From Centaurea solstitialis (lineage: Eukaryota > Streptophyta > Magnoliopsida > Asterales > Asteraceae), in NCBI GenBank assembly GCA_030169165.1, contig CM058040.1, positions 85,300,373-85,364,372 of the forward strand: a DNA stretch of 64,000 nucleotides, read 5' to 3'. The translations under genes were made by a program, and so were the position numbers. The notes below the pieces were generated by a model. The model saw nothing but the letters and a program-made list of their open reading frames with translations. It was not told where the DNA came from and made no database searches. How positions within the stretch are numbered: the stretch's first letter is position 1; every line of letters begins with the position of its first letter. Below, one piece after another: positions 24,408 through 34,289 of the stretch.

Positions 24408-24590
24408 CCTTGAGGAGGGGTAGTGAAAGAGCTTTCCGGTGGCAGAGAAGACGATGAGTGCGATATCGACATCACAAAGAGTAGACAACTCTTGAGCTTT
24501 CTTAAATAGCCCTCTTCTCCTCTTTGAGAAGGTCACCTGCCTTGCTGCTAAGTTTTCTATCTTTCTGATCTGGGTTTTCTGTCTCACCAT
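15115..24590 (-). CDS. SVP: SVP/AGL24-type MIKC MADS-box transcription factor
   Basis: Seven exons from right to left: 24590-24409 (182 nt), 22718-22640 (79), 16440-16379 (62), 16293-16194 (100), 16110-16069 (42), 15418-15371 (48) and 15264-15115 (150). All introns are GT..AG and phases join to 220 aa. Exons of 79, 62, 100 and 42 nt are the classic MIKC pattern. The MADS domain is residues 1-60 (KIENLAARQVTFSKRRRG, then LIVFSATGKLFHY). The I region begins SMNQVLERH. The K box spans about 88-165 (MKGEDLQGLDLKGLDKLE). The protein ends SSDTRLKLG, the terminal motif of the SVP/AGL24/StMADS11 clade. These proteins bind CArG boxes as dimers and control flowering time, floral meristem identity or bud dormancy. 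An in-frame ATG two codons upstream (24596) is possible; 24590 gives the usual MVRQK-type start. Intron 2 (6.2 kb) is packed with transposons. Confidence 0.9.
15649..15963. mobile_element. Foldback MITE in MADS intron 5
   Basis: The left end ggttcaaacgagaa pairs with the right end ttctcgtttgatc. An inner inverted pair (atttaaaagaacacgc near 15812; gcgtgttcttttaaat near 15923) extends the fold. (TA)n precedes it, and C-, CT- and (TA)n tracts follow it up to about 16032. Confidence 0.65.
15968..16032. repeat. Compound microsatellite C(n)-(CT)n-(TA)n
   Basis: A run of about 12 C, then CT repeats, then TA repeats, in intron 5 of the MADS gene about 40 bases from the exon 5 donor. Confidence 0.9.
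16689..16894. mobile_element. Foldback MITE in MADS intron 2
   Basis: The arms actttttggttgtgaacg (about 16701) and cgttcacaaccaaaaagt (about 16871) are exact complements. The pairing extends through the gccgagagcgcgacac stretch. The left edge gttcaaatgtgaa matches the GGTTC family, and (TA)n follows at 16902. Confidence 0.7.
17528..17718 (+). mobile_element. 5-prime-truncated LINE in MADS intron 2
   Basis: Encodes the last part of a plant L1-type ORF2 (EKSFSWILAKIKESDKNP, then W.CSPYDCL and a stop) and a short 3-prime UTR ending in A9. It is flanked by an exact 17-bp duplication, agtggtttcacttatga, at 17511-17527 and 17719-17735. Confidence 0.8.
18351..20055. mobile_element. 1.7-kb terminal-inverted-repeat element rich in CCACCN repeats
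   Basis: The left end (18351-18397, containing tgttaactttgttaa) is complementary over about 47 bp to the right end (20008-20055, containing ttaacaaagttaaca). (TA)n/(GA)n tracts lie outside both ends. The interior is unusually GC-rich. It has CCACCA-type triplets (18530-18730), GTGGTG triplets (19200-19420) and about eight copies of a 48-bp unit containing gttgcacatgtgttcacc (19490-19850). Reading frames are open on both strands only because of these repeats, and I recognise no protein. It lies in MADS intron 2. Confidence 0.6.
19490..19850. repeat. Minisatellite, about 48-bp unit, 8 copies
   Basis: Units contain aggcggcggttgcacatgtg then ttcaccaggtggaggagga, with substitutions and small indels between copies. 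It is part of the element at 18351-20055. Confidence 0.8.
20089..20324. mobile_element. Foldback MITE, GGTTC family
   Basis: Left end gttcatatgcgaactcat and right end cacatttgaac are inverted repeats. Interior arms (attgtgaacgtga; tcacattcacaat) and catgaatattcag-type sequences also pair. (TA)n(GA)n lies before it and a TATATA tract after it. MADS intron 2. Confidence 0.65.
20375..20620. mobile_element. Foldback MITE, GGTTC family
   Basis: ggttcaagtgaaaacc at the left pairs with catttgaacc at the right. Inner arms around aaccaaggaa and ttccttggtt, and gtagccctcc and ggaaggctac, pair loosely. MADS intron 2. Confidence 0.6.
21113..21300. mobile_element. Foldback MITE, GGTTC family
   Basis: gttcaactgtgagttcatct and tgagttcacatttgaacc are inverted ends. 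The interior resembles the element at 20089-20324 (attgtgaacgtgagga; tgaatattcaga). MADS intron 2. Confidence 0.65.
21324..21480. mobile_element. Foldback MITE, GGTTC family, short copy
   Basis: gttcaaatgaaaactc at the left and gagttcacatttgaacc at the right. Interior arms are gtgaacatgaggaccac and gtggtcctcacgttcac. It is separated from the previous element only by a TATATA tract. MADS intron 2. Confidence 0.65.
21543..21780. mobile_element. Foldback MITE, GGTTC family, long arms
   Basis: ggttcaaatgagaagtgct and agcacttctcatttgaacc are exact complements. Arms continue through gaagtgatctccaccactc / gagtggtggagatcacttc and ggtcaataaaa / ttttattgacc. A 50-bp (TA)n(GA)n tract abuts its left end. 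MADS intron 2. Confidence 0.75.
22975..23212 (-). mobile_element. 5-prime-truncated LINE in MADS intron 1
   Basis: On the minus strand it encodes the end of an L1-type ORF2 (DIQSFVYSWVCNRSKFGSS, then LNWHDWSCNP and stop) and ends gccgttc followed by an A-run (seen as T-run plus gaacggc on the plus strand). Flanks ctaattaacttatat and ctaattaaggtatat may be a worn target duplication. Confidence 0.7.
24361..24407. repeat. (TA)n(GA)n microsatellite at the MADS exon 1 donor
   Basis: On the coding strand exon 1 ends ...CTCAAG and the intron begins GTCTCTCTCT..., running straight into TA repeats. The repeat therefore contains most of the 5-prime splice site consensus. Confidence 0.9.
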
Positions 24591-24596
24591 CCTCAT

Positions 24597-25385
24597 ATCT
24601 AGCTATACAGCACCCAATTCAGAATCAGAAAAATTGATTAAGAAACATAAGTAAAATACCATAAAAACCATATCATTAGTTACCCAAAATTGGAAATGAA
24701 TCTAGAGTGAAATCAAGAGTATAAGAGAAACCCTTTGCAGAGCTGAAGAGCTGATATTGTCAGGAATTAGCCCTAGATAGATAGCACAAAGTAATTTTAA
24801 AAGCAGAAAGCATGCACCTTGTTAAAAGAAGGAAAAATACTAAAAGAAGAATAGAGGCATATATTCAATCCTTAACACAAGTGGACTAGTAATAGTATAT
24901 AATTATGTGCTCTCTCCTTTCTAAAACTGTACTCATTAATTTTCAATGTTTCTTGTATGTTTTTACCTTAACACAATCCTATAGAAATCACTCTTTATCA
25001 ATCTTTAGTTAACATGAACCTCTATTAATTAATAAACAAAAGATTACCCCTAAATAGAAAAAGTGGTTTTAAAGTATGTATAATTTAAATAAACAAACAA
25101 ACATGAATTAATATATATATTAAGTACAAAATTAAAGGGGGTCGAGAAAGAGAGGCTATTGGCTAGCCTTTCTTTAAGTTTACCTTTTACTGGATATTGG
25201 TGTGTGTGCATTGTGATCTCATGAAGATGGATACCATCAGGACCACCATTAACCCACCAACGATACCATCAAAGCATGGTGTACTACTGAGTCTTTGTGA
25301 AGAAAGAAGCACGTTGAAAACCCAAAATTCTGTGTTAAAATGTATAGTATTACTTACAAGGTGTCCTTCTCTCTATTTTTTTTTT
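24597..25385. promoter_or_regulatory. Upstream region of the MADS-box gene
   Basis: The 5-prime UTR and promoter of the minus-strand gene should lie here. I see no certain TATA box or CArG box and no other gene. A SINE begins at about 25386. Confidence 0.3.
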
Positions 25386-25576
25386 TTTTGAACGGCAGAT
25401 AACTCACGCAAGCATCCTTGAAGTCGACGAGGTATCTGGTATCTATACCAGCACCCGACTAATCATCGGCGACCATGGACCGACCCATGGTCACGGTATC
25501 GCCACATGATCATCTCATAAATCAAACCCCGGTAGACAGGGATGCCAGCTGATGTTACCGACCAGTAGGCTACTAA
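25386..25576 (-). mobile_element. tRNA-derived SINE, upstream of MADS gene
   Basis: On the minus strand tagcctactgg is an A box and gggtttgattt a B box. The 3-prime end is ctgccgttc followed by a long A-run. Much of the body (accatgggtcggt, cctcgtcgactt) is shared with the SINE at 26159-26370, so they are one family. Confidence 0.75.
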
Positions 25577-26139
25577 TACTATTGGTACAAAGAGAAAAGC
25601 AAAACAAGAAATGTGGGAGGTTGGTTTTTCTAGGCAGGCAAGCAAGCATAGAAGATGAAGTAAAATACATCCGTACAAGCTTGCTTCTTTGATTGGGTTT
25701 CACGGTACAAATATATATATGTTTTCCAGTGCCCTATAGTACGAACAGGCATCTTTATTCACTTTGATTTTCCCTTTTGCTCTCTTTTTGTTTTAGTAAA
25801 TTATATTACACACAAAGATGCTTTTTTTTCCTTTTAGAAATTGTGTAAAGAATATGAACCATGCCTAAGCATTATGACACCTGTCTTCTACTACTATTCA
25901 TGCTCCTCTCCACTATCTCTCTGCTAGCTGTTGTACTACCATTTGGAAACCCTAAGTTGTATTGTAGGTGTTTTGGGGGTTAAATCAAACAGCTCAACCA
26001 TTCCTTATTGATTCATGCATCTTTTTACCATTCCTTGCAACTTTTGGATCTTTTTTCCATTCTTGAAGGCATTGGTTTGCAACCTTATTCATTTACCAGA
26101 TTGCCAGATTGGCATTGGCTGGTAGAAGTGTAAAAAGTC
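25577..26139. other. Spacer between SINE copies
   Basis: No gene or repeat recognised. Confidence 0.4.
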
Positions 26140-26158
26140 TTGATGCTAAAATATAGAC

Positions 26159-26370
26159 CTTTTGTTTTGAACGGCAGATGACACATGCATACGTCCCGAC
26201 GCGAAGTCGACGAGGTATCTGGGATCCATACGGGCACCCGACTAATCCTTGGCGACCATGAACCGACACGAAGGCCGACCCATGGTCATCAGGGTATCAC
26301 CACATGCCAGAGATGACATCTATTGTCCCTCCCAATGATTTTACCGACCACTAAGCTACTAATTAATACT
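26159..26370 (-). mobile_element. tRNA-derived SINE, same family, with 19-bp duplication
   Basis: On the minus strand it begins gtagcttagtggtcggtaa (A box) and ends ctgccgttcaaaacaaaa. It is flanked by an exact 19-bp duplication, ttgatgctaaaatatagac, at 26140-26158 and 26371-26389. Confidence 0.85.
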
Positions 26371-26484
26371 TTGATGCTAAAATATAGACTTGGTTAGGTA
26401 CATCACGGATACAATAAGTATTGGTACAAAACATCTGCCTTTTCTTTACTCATAACCAATTACTTGATATATTTACCCAGGAAA

Positions 26485-26613
26485 AGCCAACTGGGGCTAG
26501 CCTGGTTGGTGGAGGGTACCCCTATTAGAGTAGAAGTCCTAGTTCATCTGGACATATGCGATTCTAACTGAAGTGTATACTAACAATCTAATTAAGCTAC
26601 TCTTAAAAAAAAA
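26485..26613 (+). mobile_element. Likely SINE
   Basis: ggggctagcctggttggtgg resembles a tRNA-type A-box head, agttcatctgg a weak B box, and the end is an A-run (26604-26613). No clear target duplication. Confidence 0.45.
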
Positions 26614-26754
26614 GTAACAAAGAAAAGAATTTATAAAAGGTAAAAACATCGTAGGTTAAAATAAAAATACTTCAGATATTGGAAATTAAATAAAGTTTAG
26701 AATTAGAAAAAGGATGGTAGAGCTTACGGATGAAAGTCAAGATAATTAAAAGTA

Positions 26755-26991
26755 GAGTAAATTACAGATTTGGTCCCTGTGGTTTTCATTTTTTTACTAC
26801 TAAGGTCCCTAAACTCAAAAAATTATGGATTGGGTCCCTGTGGTTTTCAATTTTGCACTACTAGGGTTCCTGAACCTAACAACTTTTATTAAAAAAATTA
26901 ATTTTGTGATAAAAAGTCTAAAATGCCCCTATTTTGTCTTTTTCTCTTCTTTTTCCAAGTCTATGTTGACCAAAAGTCATCACCCTTTATT

Positions 26992-27031
<40 letters not shown>

Positions 27032-29415
27032 AAGAGACCCATAAACACACATGTTACACACACACATTTATATATATATATACACACACACAAATACACA
27101 CATATCCCCGCAAATAAGAGGTGGGTTTTCATGGAGGAAGCAAACAAGTGGTGGGTTTTCACGAGTGTATTTTCTCACCAAATTACCAATTTCGGTGGGT
27201 ATTTCTTCATGTGGGGTTGCAAGTGAAGAAAACCCATTAATAATCCAAACCATCTACTTATGAAGAAGATGATGGTGGTAGATGAAGACGACAAGTGTTG
27301 TGGGTTTTTAGACGAACAATGGTTACGGTTGAAGGTGCTCATTAAAAGGAGATGGGAGGGAGGTTGTTGGTTTATGGTGAAAGTTCGACAAGATCGTGGG
27401 TCTCTGTGGGTGAAAAAAGAGAGCAAAGAGTTTGATGCGGAAATGATCGTATTGAAATGGCTAAATACAACTGACAAGACTTGAAGAGCAAAGATATATC
27501 CAAAAGTGGATTTTTGACTAAAAGTCTAATGAACTGATCAAAACTAAAACTGATTTACAATGAATGATGATAATTCTATTTATAATCTAGCCTAACAAAA
27601 AGATAACTATGAAACTGAAAATCTAAACCAACTATAAAACTAACAAATAATTAAAAATAAACTAATAATAATCCTAAAAATATGAAAGAGTAGAATTAAT
27701 ATTTATTTAGGTTTTTTCCATTATCATTATCTATATTTCCTGCATCAGAGTTGGTAATTATATATGCTTGTGTGTGTGTTTGAACACTATATATGTATAT
27801 GTATATATATATATATGTGTGTGTGTGTGTACCAAGTAAAAACCCATTTGGAGAAAGGTACTGTTTCAGGTAAGAAAGATCATAGTGATGATAGCTTCAT
27901 AGATATATATATATATATAGATATGGGTATTATACATTAGATGTATACGTGTGTGTGTATATATATATATATGATATAATATAACGAGGGAGGTTCATAC
28001 AAGAACCATACCCCTTTGTAGGAACAAAGGAACAAATAATAGCCACTTGTTTTACCTAAATAATAGTTATTATATTGAATGGCTTCTTGGTAATTAAGGT
28101 TACTTTATACCCACTTTCCACCTAAGGGCATTTCTTTTAGGGGTAAAATAGGTATACAACATATTTTGATCTTAGAACTATATTATTTTATATAGCTTAC
28201 AATTGTAATGCAATCACACATGATTTTATAGTAAAAATCATATGTGATCTATATAGCTTGCAAGTCTAATATCCATAGTTCTTTCAAAAGTTATAAAATC
28301 ATATGTGATCTATTTAGCTTACACGAATAATATCCTTATTACCTACAAGTCTAATATCTAAGTCAATATCACATATGATTTTTAAAATTACGTACAAAAT
28401 CATATGTGATTTTACAAATGATTTTAAACTAAATCATATGATCACAAGTGATTTTAAACTAAGCAAAATCACATATGATTTTTAAAATTACCTACAAAAT
28501 TATATGTGATTTTATAAGTGATTTTAAATTAAGCAAAATCATATAATCACAAATGATTTTATAAGTGGTTTTAAACTAAGCAAAATCACATATGATTTTT
28601 AAAATTACCTACAAAATTATATGTGATTTTATAAGTGATTTTAAAGTAAGCAAAATCATATAATAACAAATGATTTTATAAGTGATTTTAAACTAAGCAA
28701 AATCACATGATTTTTAAAATTACGTAAAAAATCATATGTGATTTTACAAGTGATTTTAAACTAAGCAAAATCATATGATCACAAGTGATTTTATAAGTGA
28801 TGTTAAAATAAGCAAAATCACATTTATTGTTATTGTTCAAGCAAAATCACATTTAAACCAGGATATTTTATGTTTAAAACAAGGAAAATCAAATATATAA
28901 ATAAATTTGGTAAGATATTTTATCTTGGAAAAAAAGGAGGGAAAATCAAATTTGGTAAAGATATTTTGTGTTTAAAAGTAAATCAGATATGAATAGTGTA
29001 TTGCTAAAAAGTAATAGTTTACCAAAATACCCTTCAACTAATTAAATTGATATTGAATTATTTTTTGTTTAATAAATAGAGATATGTGGCTATAAATAAT
29101 TCCTTTGTTCCTACAAATTGTAATTGTTCTTGTTTGAACATACTTCATAATATAACATATATAGTCCTTGTGATTATAGAAAATGACAAAAAGAGAAAAA
29201 AAAAAGAAATAATAAAAATTGATATTAAATGTGGAAAGAGGAAAAAAGACAAATTTACCCCTAGGTAATAAATGCTGGATAAATGATTGTTAGGTTCAAG
29301 GACTCTAGTAGTGCAAAACTGAAAACCAGAGGGACCCAATCCATAATTTCTTAAGTTTAGGGACCTTAGTAGTAAAAAAAATGGAAACCACAGGGACCAA
29401 ATCCATAATTTAGTC
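26755..29415. mobile_element. Mutator-like element with long terminal inverted repeats
   Basis: The left end (26755-26880, starting gagtaaattacagatttggt) is complementary over about 125 bp to the right end (29290-29415). Both contain ggtccctgtggtttt and ttactactaaggtccctaaa. A perfect 9-bp duplication, ttaaaagta, flanks it (26746-26754 and 29416-29424), diagnostic of Mutator-type insertion. No MURA transposase is encoded. A foldback element (27992-29140) occupies its right half. Confidence 0.88.
27992..29140. mobile_element. Foldback element with tandem ATCACATATGAT array, nested in the MULE
   Basis: Ends ggttcatacaagaac and gttcttgtttgaac are inverted repeats, extended by tttgtaggaacaaagga / tcctttgttcctacaaa. 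Inside, a unit of about 100-117 bp starting atcacatatgattttt is repeated about four times (28366-28830). Each unit holds short palindromes of the atcatatgtgat type. Confidence 0.7.
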
Positions 29416-29424
29416 TTAAAAGTA

Positions 29425-29817
29425 AATGAAGGATACCTCTCATACTTTCGAGATTAATTGGAAGAGATTTGAGAGTTAAAGTGTGAAAAATAATGAAATA
29501 TTCAACCTATGTTATATATGTATATACAAAAACCCTAGAAGTATACTGCTATGATGGGTACGATTGTTTTTCAAAAGTAAGACATTAAAAATGAAAAACA
29601 AAATACTAAAATAGGTATATTTTTAAAGCGCCATTTTTCGGTCCTTCAATTCATTAAAATTGGTCATTTATATATTTCCGAATGTTTAATGAACCATTCA
29701 ACTATAAATTCGTTTATGTTCGTTTATTTTATAATTGAACAAACATGAAAAAATTTGTTTCTTCGTTTAGTTAACGAATGAAAACGAACCAGTCACATTC
29801 CTCCTATTTCATTTGTG
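29425..29817. other. Spacer left of the nested LTR block
   Basis: AT-rich. It contains degenerate ttcgtttatgttcgtttattt-type repeats that resume beyond the Copia element at 60498, showing the pre-insertion site. Confidence 0.5.
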
Positions 29818-29822
29818 AATGT

Positions 29823-30412
29823 TGTTGAGTCTGAGGTTACCACTGCTGGTTATCACTGCTGGAAGGTTACCACTGCTAGCTTTGGAATTACTACTGCTAA
29901 AGAGTTGATCTGAAGATTACCACTGCTAGTATGTGTATTAACACTGAAGAACAAGTTACCACTGCTAGAACAGAATTACCACTGCTGGTTGAAGATTACT
30001 ACTGATTCTGTTTTATCACTGCTGAGAAGATCAAGATAAGGAAAGAATTCTGTTGGAGAAGATATGGGATAGATACGATTATTTTGGAGATTATCTAAAG
30101 TAGATTTACTTTCCTTATTGTAATCCTGTAACTTGTATAAATAGCTGGTAGGTTTTCATTGTTCAACGTAAGAGTTCATAAGTTTTTGTTTAGAATTCGA
30201 AGCCTCAAGATCATTCTTGAATCCCTGCATTAGAGAAGTTGTGCACGTCTGTTTGAGTCTGTTCAAGCAGATTGGGGCTTTGGTTGTAATCATTAATCTT
30301 GTGATTCAATACACAAATCTGTTTTACAATTCATTGTTTAATTCAATCAAAGTGTTATTCCGCAAACTTCTTTTATTTATGTTTTCTGTTCTTGATATAT
30401 TCGATCCTGTCA
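29823..30412 (+). repeat. Outer Copia 5-prime LTR
   Basis: Its first 200 bases carry about eight copies of a TTACCACTGCT-like motif. The TATA box is at 30136. Confidence 0.9.
30136..30143 (+). promoter_or_regulatory. TATA box of the outer Copia LTR
   Basis: tataaata within ttgtataaatagctgg, about 275 bases before the LTR end; the same sequence is at 60216 in the other LTR. Confidence 0.6.
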
Positions 30413-30452
30413 AGTGGTATCAGAGCAAGTTTGATACAGAAAACAAATTAAC

Positions 30453-31420
30453 ATGGATGCTCAGGAAACTGTTTTGGTTTCTAAGGTTCCCATGCTCAAA
30501 CCTAATGAGTTTGACATGTGGAAAATCAGGATTCGTCAATACATGCTTCTCACAGACTACGGAATGTGGGAGGTTGTTGAAAACGGACCTGGCACTGATG
30601 AAGGAGTTGCTGAAGGAGGTGCAAGACCCCCTCCCAGATCTGATGCTGACAAAAAAAGAAGGCAAACTGAGATGAAAGCATTAAGTACTTTGCTGTTGGC
30701 TATTCCCAATGAATACCAACATCAATTCAGTACATACACAGATGCCAAATCTCTCTTGATTGCTCTTGAAAAGAGGTTCTCAGGAACCAAAAGCACAAAG
30801 AGGAACCAGAAGGCCATTCTAAAGCAACAATATGAGAACTTCATAGCCCTGAAGAATGAATCTATGACTCAAACCTTTGATAGATTCAACAAGCTTATTG
30901 GAGAACTTGCAACAGTAGATGTGAAGATGGATAAAGATGATGTGAATAGAAAGTTCCTCAGATCTCTTGGAGATGAATGGACTATTTACACTGTTTCTTT
31001 CAGACAAGGAGATGATCTTGAAGACAAAGAACTTGAAGATTTATACAATGATCTAAGGATCTTTGAAGCAGAAGTGGAGAAGAAGAAAAGACCCATTGGA
31101 TACTCTCACAATGCTACTTATAATACTGCTGCTAATGAAACTGTTTCTAATACATCTCAGGAAACCAATGAAGATACCATTCTGGAAGCTTTCTTAGCAA
31201 GTCATGTCAAATCATCATTGATCAATGATGATTTGGATAAATCAATGCAGATGATCTTGAAGAGATGGATATCAAGTGGCAGATGGCTATGCTGACTCTG
31301 AGGATGAAAAGGTTTATCAGAAGAATTGGGAGAAACAACTTTGATGTCAAAAGAGGAGATAAAGCTGGTTTTGATAAGTCAAAGGTCAGATGCTACAAGT
31401 GCAATGAGCCAGGGCATTTG
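30453..31420 (+). pseudogene. Outer Copia gag
   Basis: Starts at the ATG 40 bases after the LTR. The first 260 codons are a typical Copia gag (FDMWKIRIRQYMLLTDY; then LEKRFSGTKS and KFLRSLGDEW). A frame change near 31255 moves the rest into another frame, which holds a first zinc knuckle (CYKCNEPGHLLENE, about 31390-31432) whose last cysteine is replaced. Gag packages the RNA in a cytoplasmic particle; this copy is defective. Confidence 0.85.
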
Positions 31421-31605
31421 CTAGAGAATGAAAAGGAGGAACCACAAACCATCAGAACACTGGAAGTGGTTCTTCACAAGCCCCTAGATTCAATAACAGG
31501 GGAAGCAACTCAAACCCTAGTTCATCACAAGCACTTGTTTCACAAGAAGGACAAGGATTTGATTGGAGTGACCATGCTGAAGAAGCAGTTCAAAATCAAG
31601 CCCTC

Positions 31606-33057
31606 ATGGCTGAAATCAAAGAAACTGAAATTCCCACTGAGGTATCTTCTAAACTTTGTTCTGATTCTTGTTTAGAAACTGTGAAAAAGTACAGGGATCA
31701 TAATCAGACAATGAGTGATAGTATTAAGAAGATGGAGAGAGAAAGAAGAGAGTATGTTAAGATCATTGACAATCTGGAGGATCAAATAAAGGCCTACAAA
31801 GCCAATGAACTTCAGTTTGAATATGACCATAACTACTGGAAGTGGGAAAAGAAAGAGCTTGAGAGAAAATTGTCAAAAGAAAAGGAGGAATTGGAGAGTG
31901 CTAGGAAAGAGTTGTCCAAAGCCAAAGAAGACCTAGATAAATTTTCAAAGTCCTCTAAGGCTTTAGAGTCAATTATCAGAGCACAAGTGACTGATGACTT
32001 AAAAAGGGGAATAGGATACAATAGTACCCCTCCTCCTTACAATCAGAATTACATTCCTCCCACAACTGATCTTCTTGAAAGTATAGACAGAGGTGAGTTG
32101 AAAGAAGGTTTGGATAGAATAGATCCAGTTGACTCAGATGAGGAATCTGATAAGAAAAGCACTTCTGAGACCATTCCTGTTGAAAACCACATTTTCACCA
32201 ATGAGAAAGGTGGTATGCCATTTGTTCCTAGCAAAAAGGTAGAGACCACTAGGAAAGATAAGGGAAAATCTTTCATGACATCAAAAAAGAGTAAGGAGAA
32301 AAAGAATGAGACTAACAGAAAAGAAAGTAGGAAGGACCACTATACTCAAAGGACTGTAGTTGATCCGGGTACTTCCTCACAGTCTCAAAACAAATATCAT
32401 CCAAGACGAAACAAAAGGAACTGGAATAACCATTGGGCACAATGTCATGGTGTTGATCTGAGCAAGATAAACAGACCAAAACCATGCTTTATCTGTTGTA
32501 AAACAAATCATCTAGCAAGAGACTGTTATTTCAATCCATTTAATCAAAGAAACAGTTTTCAAACTAGAAGATTTGTACCTACACACAAAAAGGTTGTTTC
32601 TAAACAAAACAGATCTAGTCAACCTAAAAGAAATGTTCAAAAGAAAAGGGTTGAAAAGAAGTCTGTTAAGTTGGTTACTAAATGGGTACCAAAAGCTTCA
32701 CTCAGTAATACTACTGCTTCTACAAGCAGTGGTAATAACAGTGTTGCTTCTGATAGCAGTAGTAACAGTTTTAATAGTGTGGAGGTTAACACTGCTGCTA
32801 GCAATAACAGCAGTGGTAACTCAAACACTGTTACCACTGAAGTTAACACTGTTGCTAGCAATAACAGTAGTGGTGACTCAAACACTGTTACCACTGAAGT
32901 ATCTTTATTGAGAAAACCCATTATAACCAAATATTCCAGTCATGATATCCCAAATAAAGATTATCTTTTGAAGCTCAACAGATTGACAGAGGTCAATTAT
33001 GTTAATGATAAAGGAGAACCCAAGACCATATTGGCTTGGGTTCCCTCAAGACACTAA
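31606..33057 (+). CDS. Outer Copia gag-pol linker with second zinc knuckle
   Basis: An open frame of 483 codons. A long charged coiled coil (about residues 20-125, KKELERKLSKEKEELESARK) is followed by an acidic then Lys-rich region, a good CCHC knuckle (CFICCKTNHLARDC, near residue 300), and a Ser/Asn/Thr-rich tail with repeated SNTVTTEV. In this tail the DNA again carries the CCACTGC/GCAGTGG-type motif. Such extended gag-pol linkers are usual in SIRE elements. It ends at a stop just before the protease. Confidence 0.75.
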   Translation: MAEIKETEIPTEVSSKLCSDSCLETVKKYRDHNQTMSDSIKKMERERREYVKIIDNLEDQIKAYKANELQFEYDHNYWKWEKKELERKLSKEKEELESARKELSKAKEDLDKFSKSSKALESIIRAQVTDDLKRGIGYNSTPPPYNQNYIPPTTDLLESIDRGELKEGLDRIDPVDSDEESDKKSTSETIPVENHIFTNEKGGMPFVPSKKVETTRKDKGKSFMTSKKSKEKKNETNRKESRKDHYTQRTVVDPGTSSQSQNKYHPRRNKRNWNNHWAQCHGVDLSKINRPKPCFICCKTNHLARDCYFNPFNQRNSFQTRRFVPTHKKVVSKQNRSSQPKRNVQKKRVEKKSVKLVTKWVPKASLSNTTASTSSGNNSVASDSSSNSFNSVEVNTAASNNSSGNSNTVTTEVNTVASNNSSGDSNTVTTEVSLLRKPIITKYSSHDIPNKDYLLKLNRLTEVNYVNDKGEPKTILAWVPSRH

Positions 33058-34289
33058 CTGTTTCATCTTATGTGCAGGGCAACCAAGGAAGAAGGAGCAG
33101 TCTGTGGCATGTGGATAGTGGTTGCTCTAGGCACATGACAGGTATCATGTCCTTACTTGAAGACTTTAAAAGGTTTGAAGGTGGACATGTTGCCTTTGGG
33201 GATAATCCAACGGGAGGTAAGATCAGTGGCAAAGGTAAGATGACTTTTGATGATGTATATTATGTTGAGCAGTTGAGATATAACTTGCTAAGTGTATCTA
33301 AAGTATGTGACAAGAAGTTTGGTGTATTTTTCACTGATACTGAATGCCTCATACTTGCTCCTGGTTTCAAGATAGATGAGAGTCAAGTAATGCTTAGGAC
33401 TCCTAGGAAAGATAATGTTTACTGTTTGGACATTGAAGATGCTTCTTCTTTATCATCCTTAAATTGTTTATTTTCAAAAGCATCTGTGAGTGAATCATCA
33501 CTGTGGCATAGAAGGATGTGTCACATGAATTTTAAAAACATGAATTTACTTGTCAAAAACAACCTTGTAAGAGGTTTGCCTGCAAAAGAATTTTCATGTG
33601 ATGATCATTGTGTAGCATGCCTCAAAGGTAAGCAACACAAAAACTCACACAAGTACAAAGAAGTAAACACTATCTCATCACCTTTACAGTTATTGCATAT
33701 GGATCTGTTTGGTCCTACCAATGTGATGAGTATAGGCAAGAAATCCTATTGTCTTGTGATTGTTGATGATTATTCTAGATTTACTTGGGTCTACTTTCTA
33801 AGAACAAAGGATGAGACAAGTGGACTGATCAAACCCTTTGTGACTAGAGTGGAAAACAAGACAAACCTTAGAGTAAAAGTCATTAGATCAGACAATGGCA
33901 CTGAATTCAAGAATGCTGATCTGAACAGCTTTTGTGAGGAAAAAGGTATTGAGAGACAATATAGTGCTCCTAGAACTCCTCAACAGAATGGTGTTGCTGA
34001 GAGGAGAAATAGGACACTAATTGAGGCTGCAAGAACTATGTTGGCTGACTCTAAACTTCCAATCACTTTCTGGGCAGAAGCAGTTAACACTGCTTGTTAT
34101 GTCCAAAACAGAGTTCTTATAGTCAAATCAAAAGGCAAGACACCCTATGAACTTTTTGAGAAAAAGAAACCCTATATAGGATTTTTAAAACCATTTGGGT
34201 GTCCTTGCACAATTCTTGATACCAAAACTCACTTAGGCAAATTTGAAAGCAAATCTGATGATGGATTTCTTGTAGGATACTCTTCTTAG
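33036..34289 (+). pseudogene. Outer Copia protease and integrase
   Basis: The protease site is WHVDSGCSRH (about 33102). The gag-pre-integrase zinc motif is LWHRRMCHMNF...CVACLKGKQH. The integrase DDE residues are in HMDLFGP (33699), RSDNGTEF (33884) and NGVAERRNRT (33986). The reading stops at TAG (34287-34289), where relatives continue with Gln. The linker to reverse transcriptase runs 34290-34884 with further stops. Confidence 0.88.

Larger units (their letters stand above)
22719..24408. other. MADS-box intron 1
   Basis: A 1.69-kb intron, minus strand, containing a LINE fragment near 22975-23212. At its 5-prime end (24360-24408) the splice donor is followed immediately by a CT/TA microsatellite. 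I see no further exon inside it. Confidence 0.8.

Noticed and set aside
24591..24596. Upstream in-frame ATG as the MADS start
   Set aside because: It adds only two residues before the usual MVRQK-like start; possible but not preferred.
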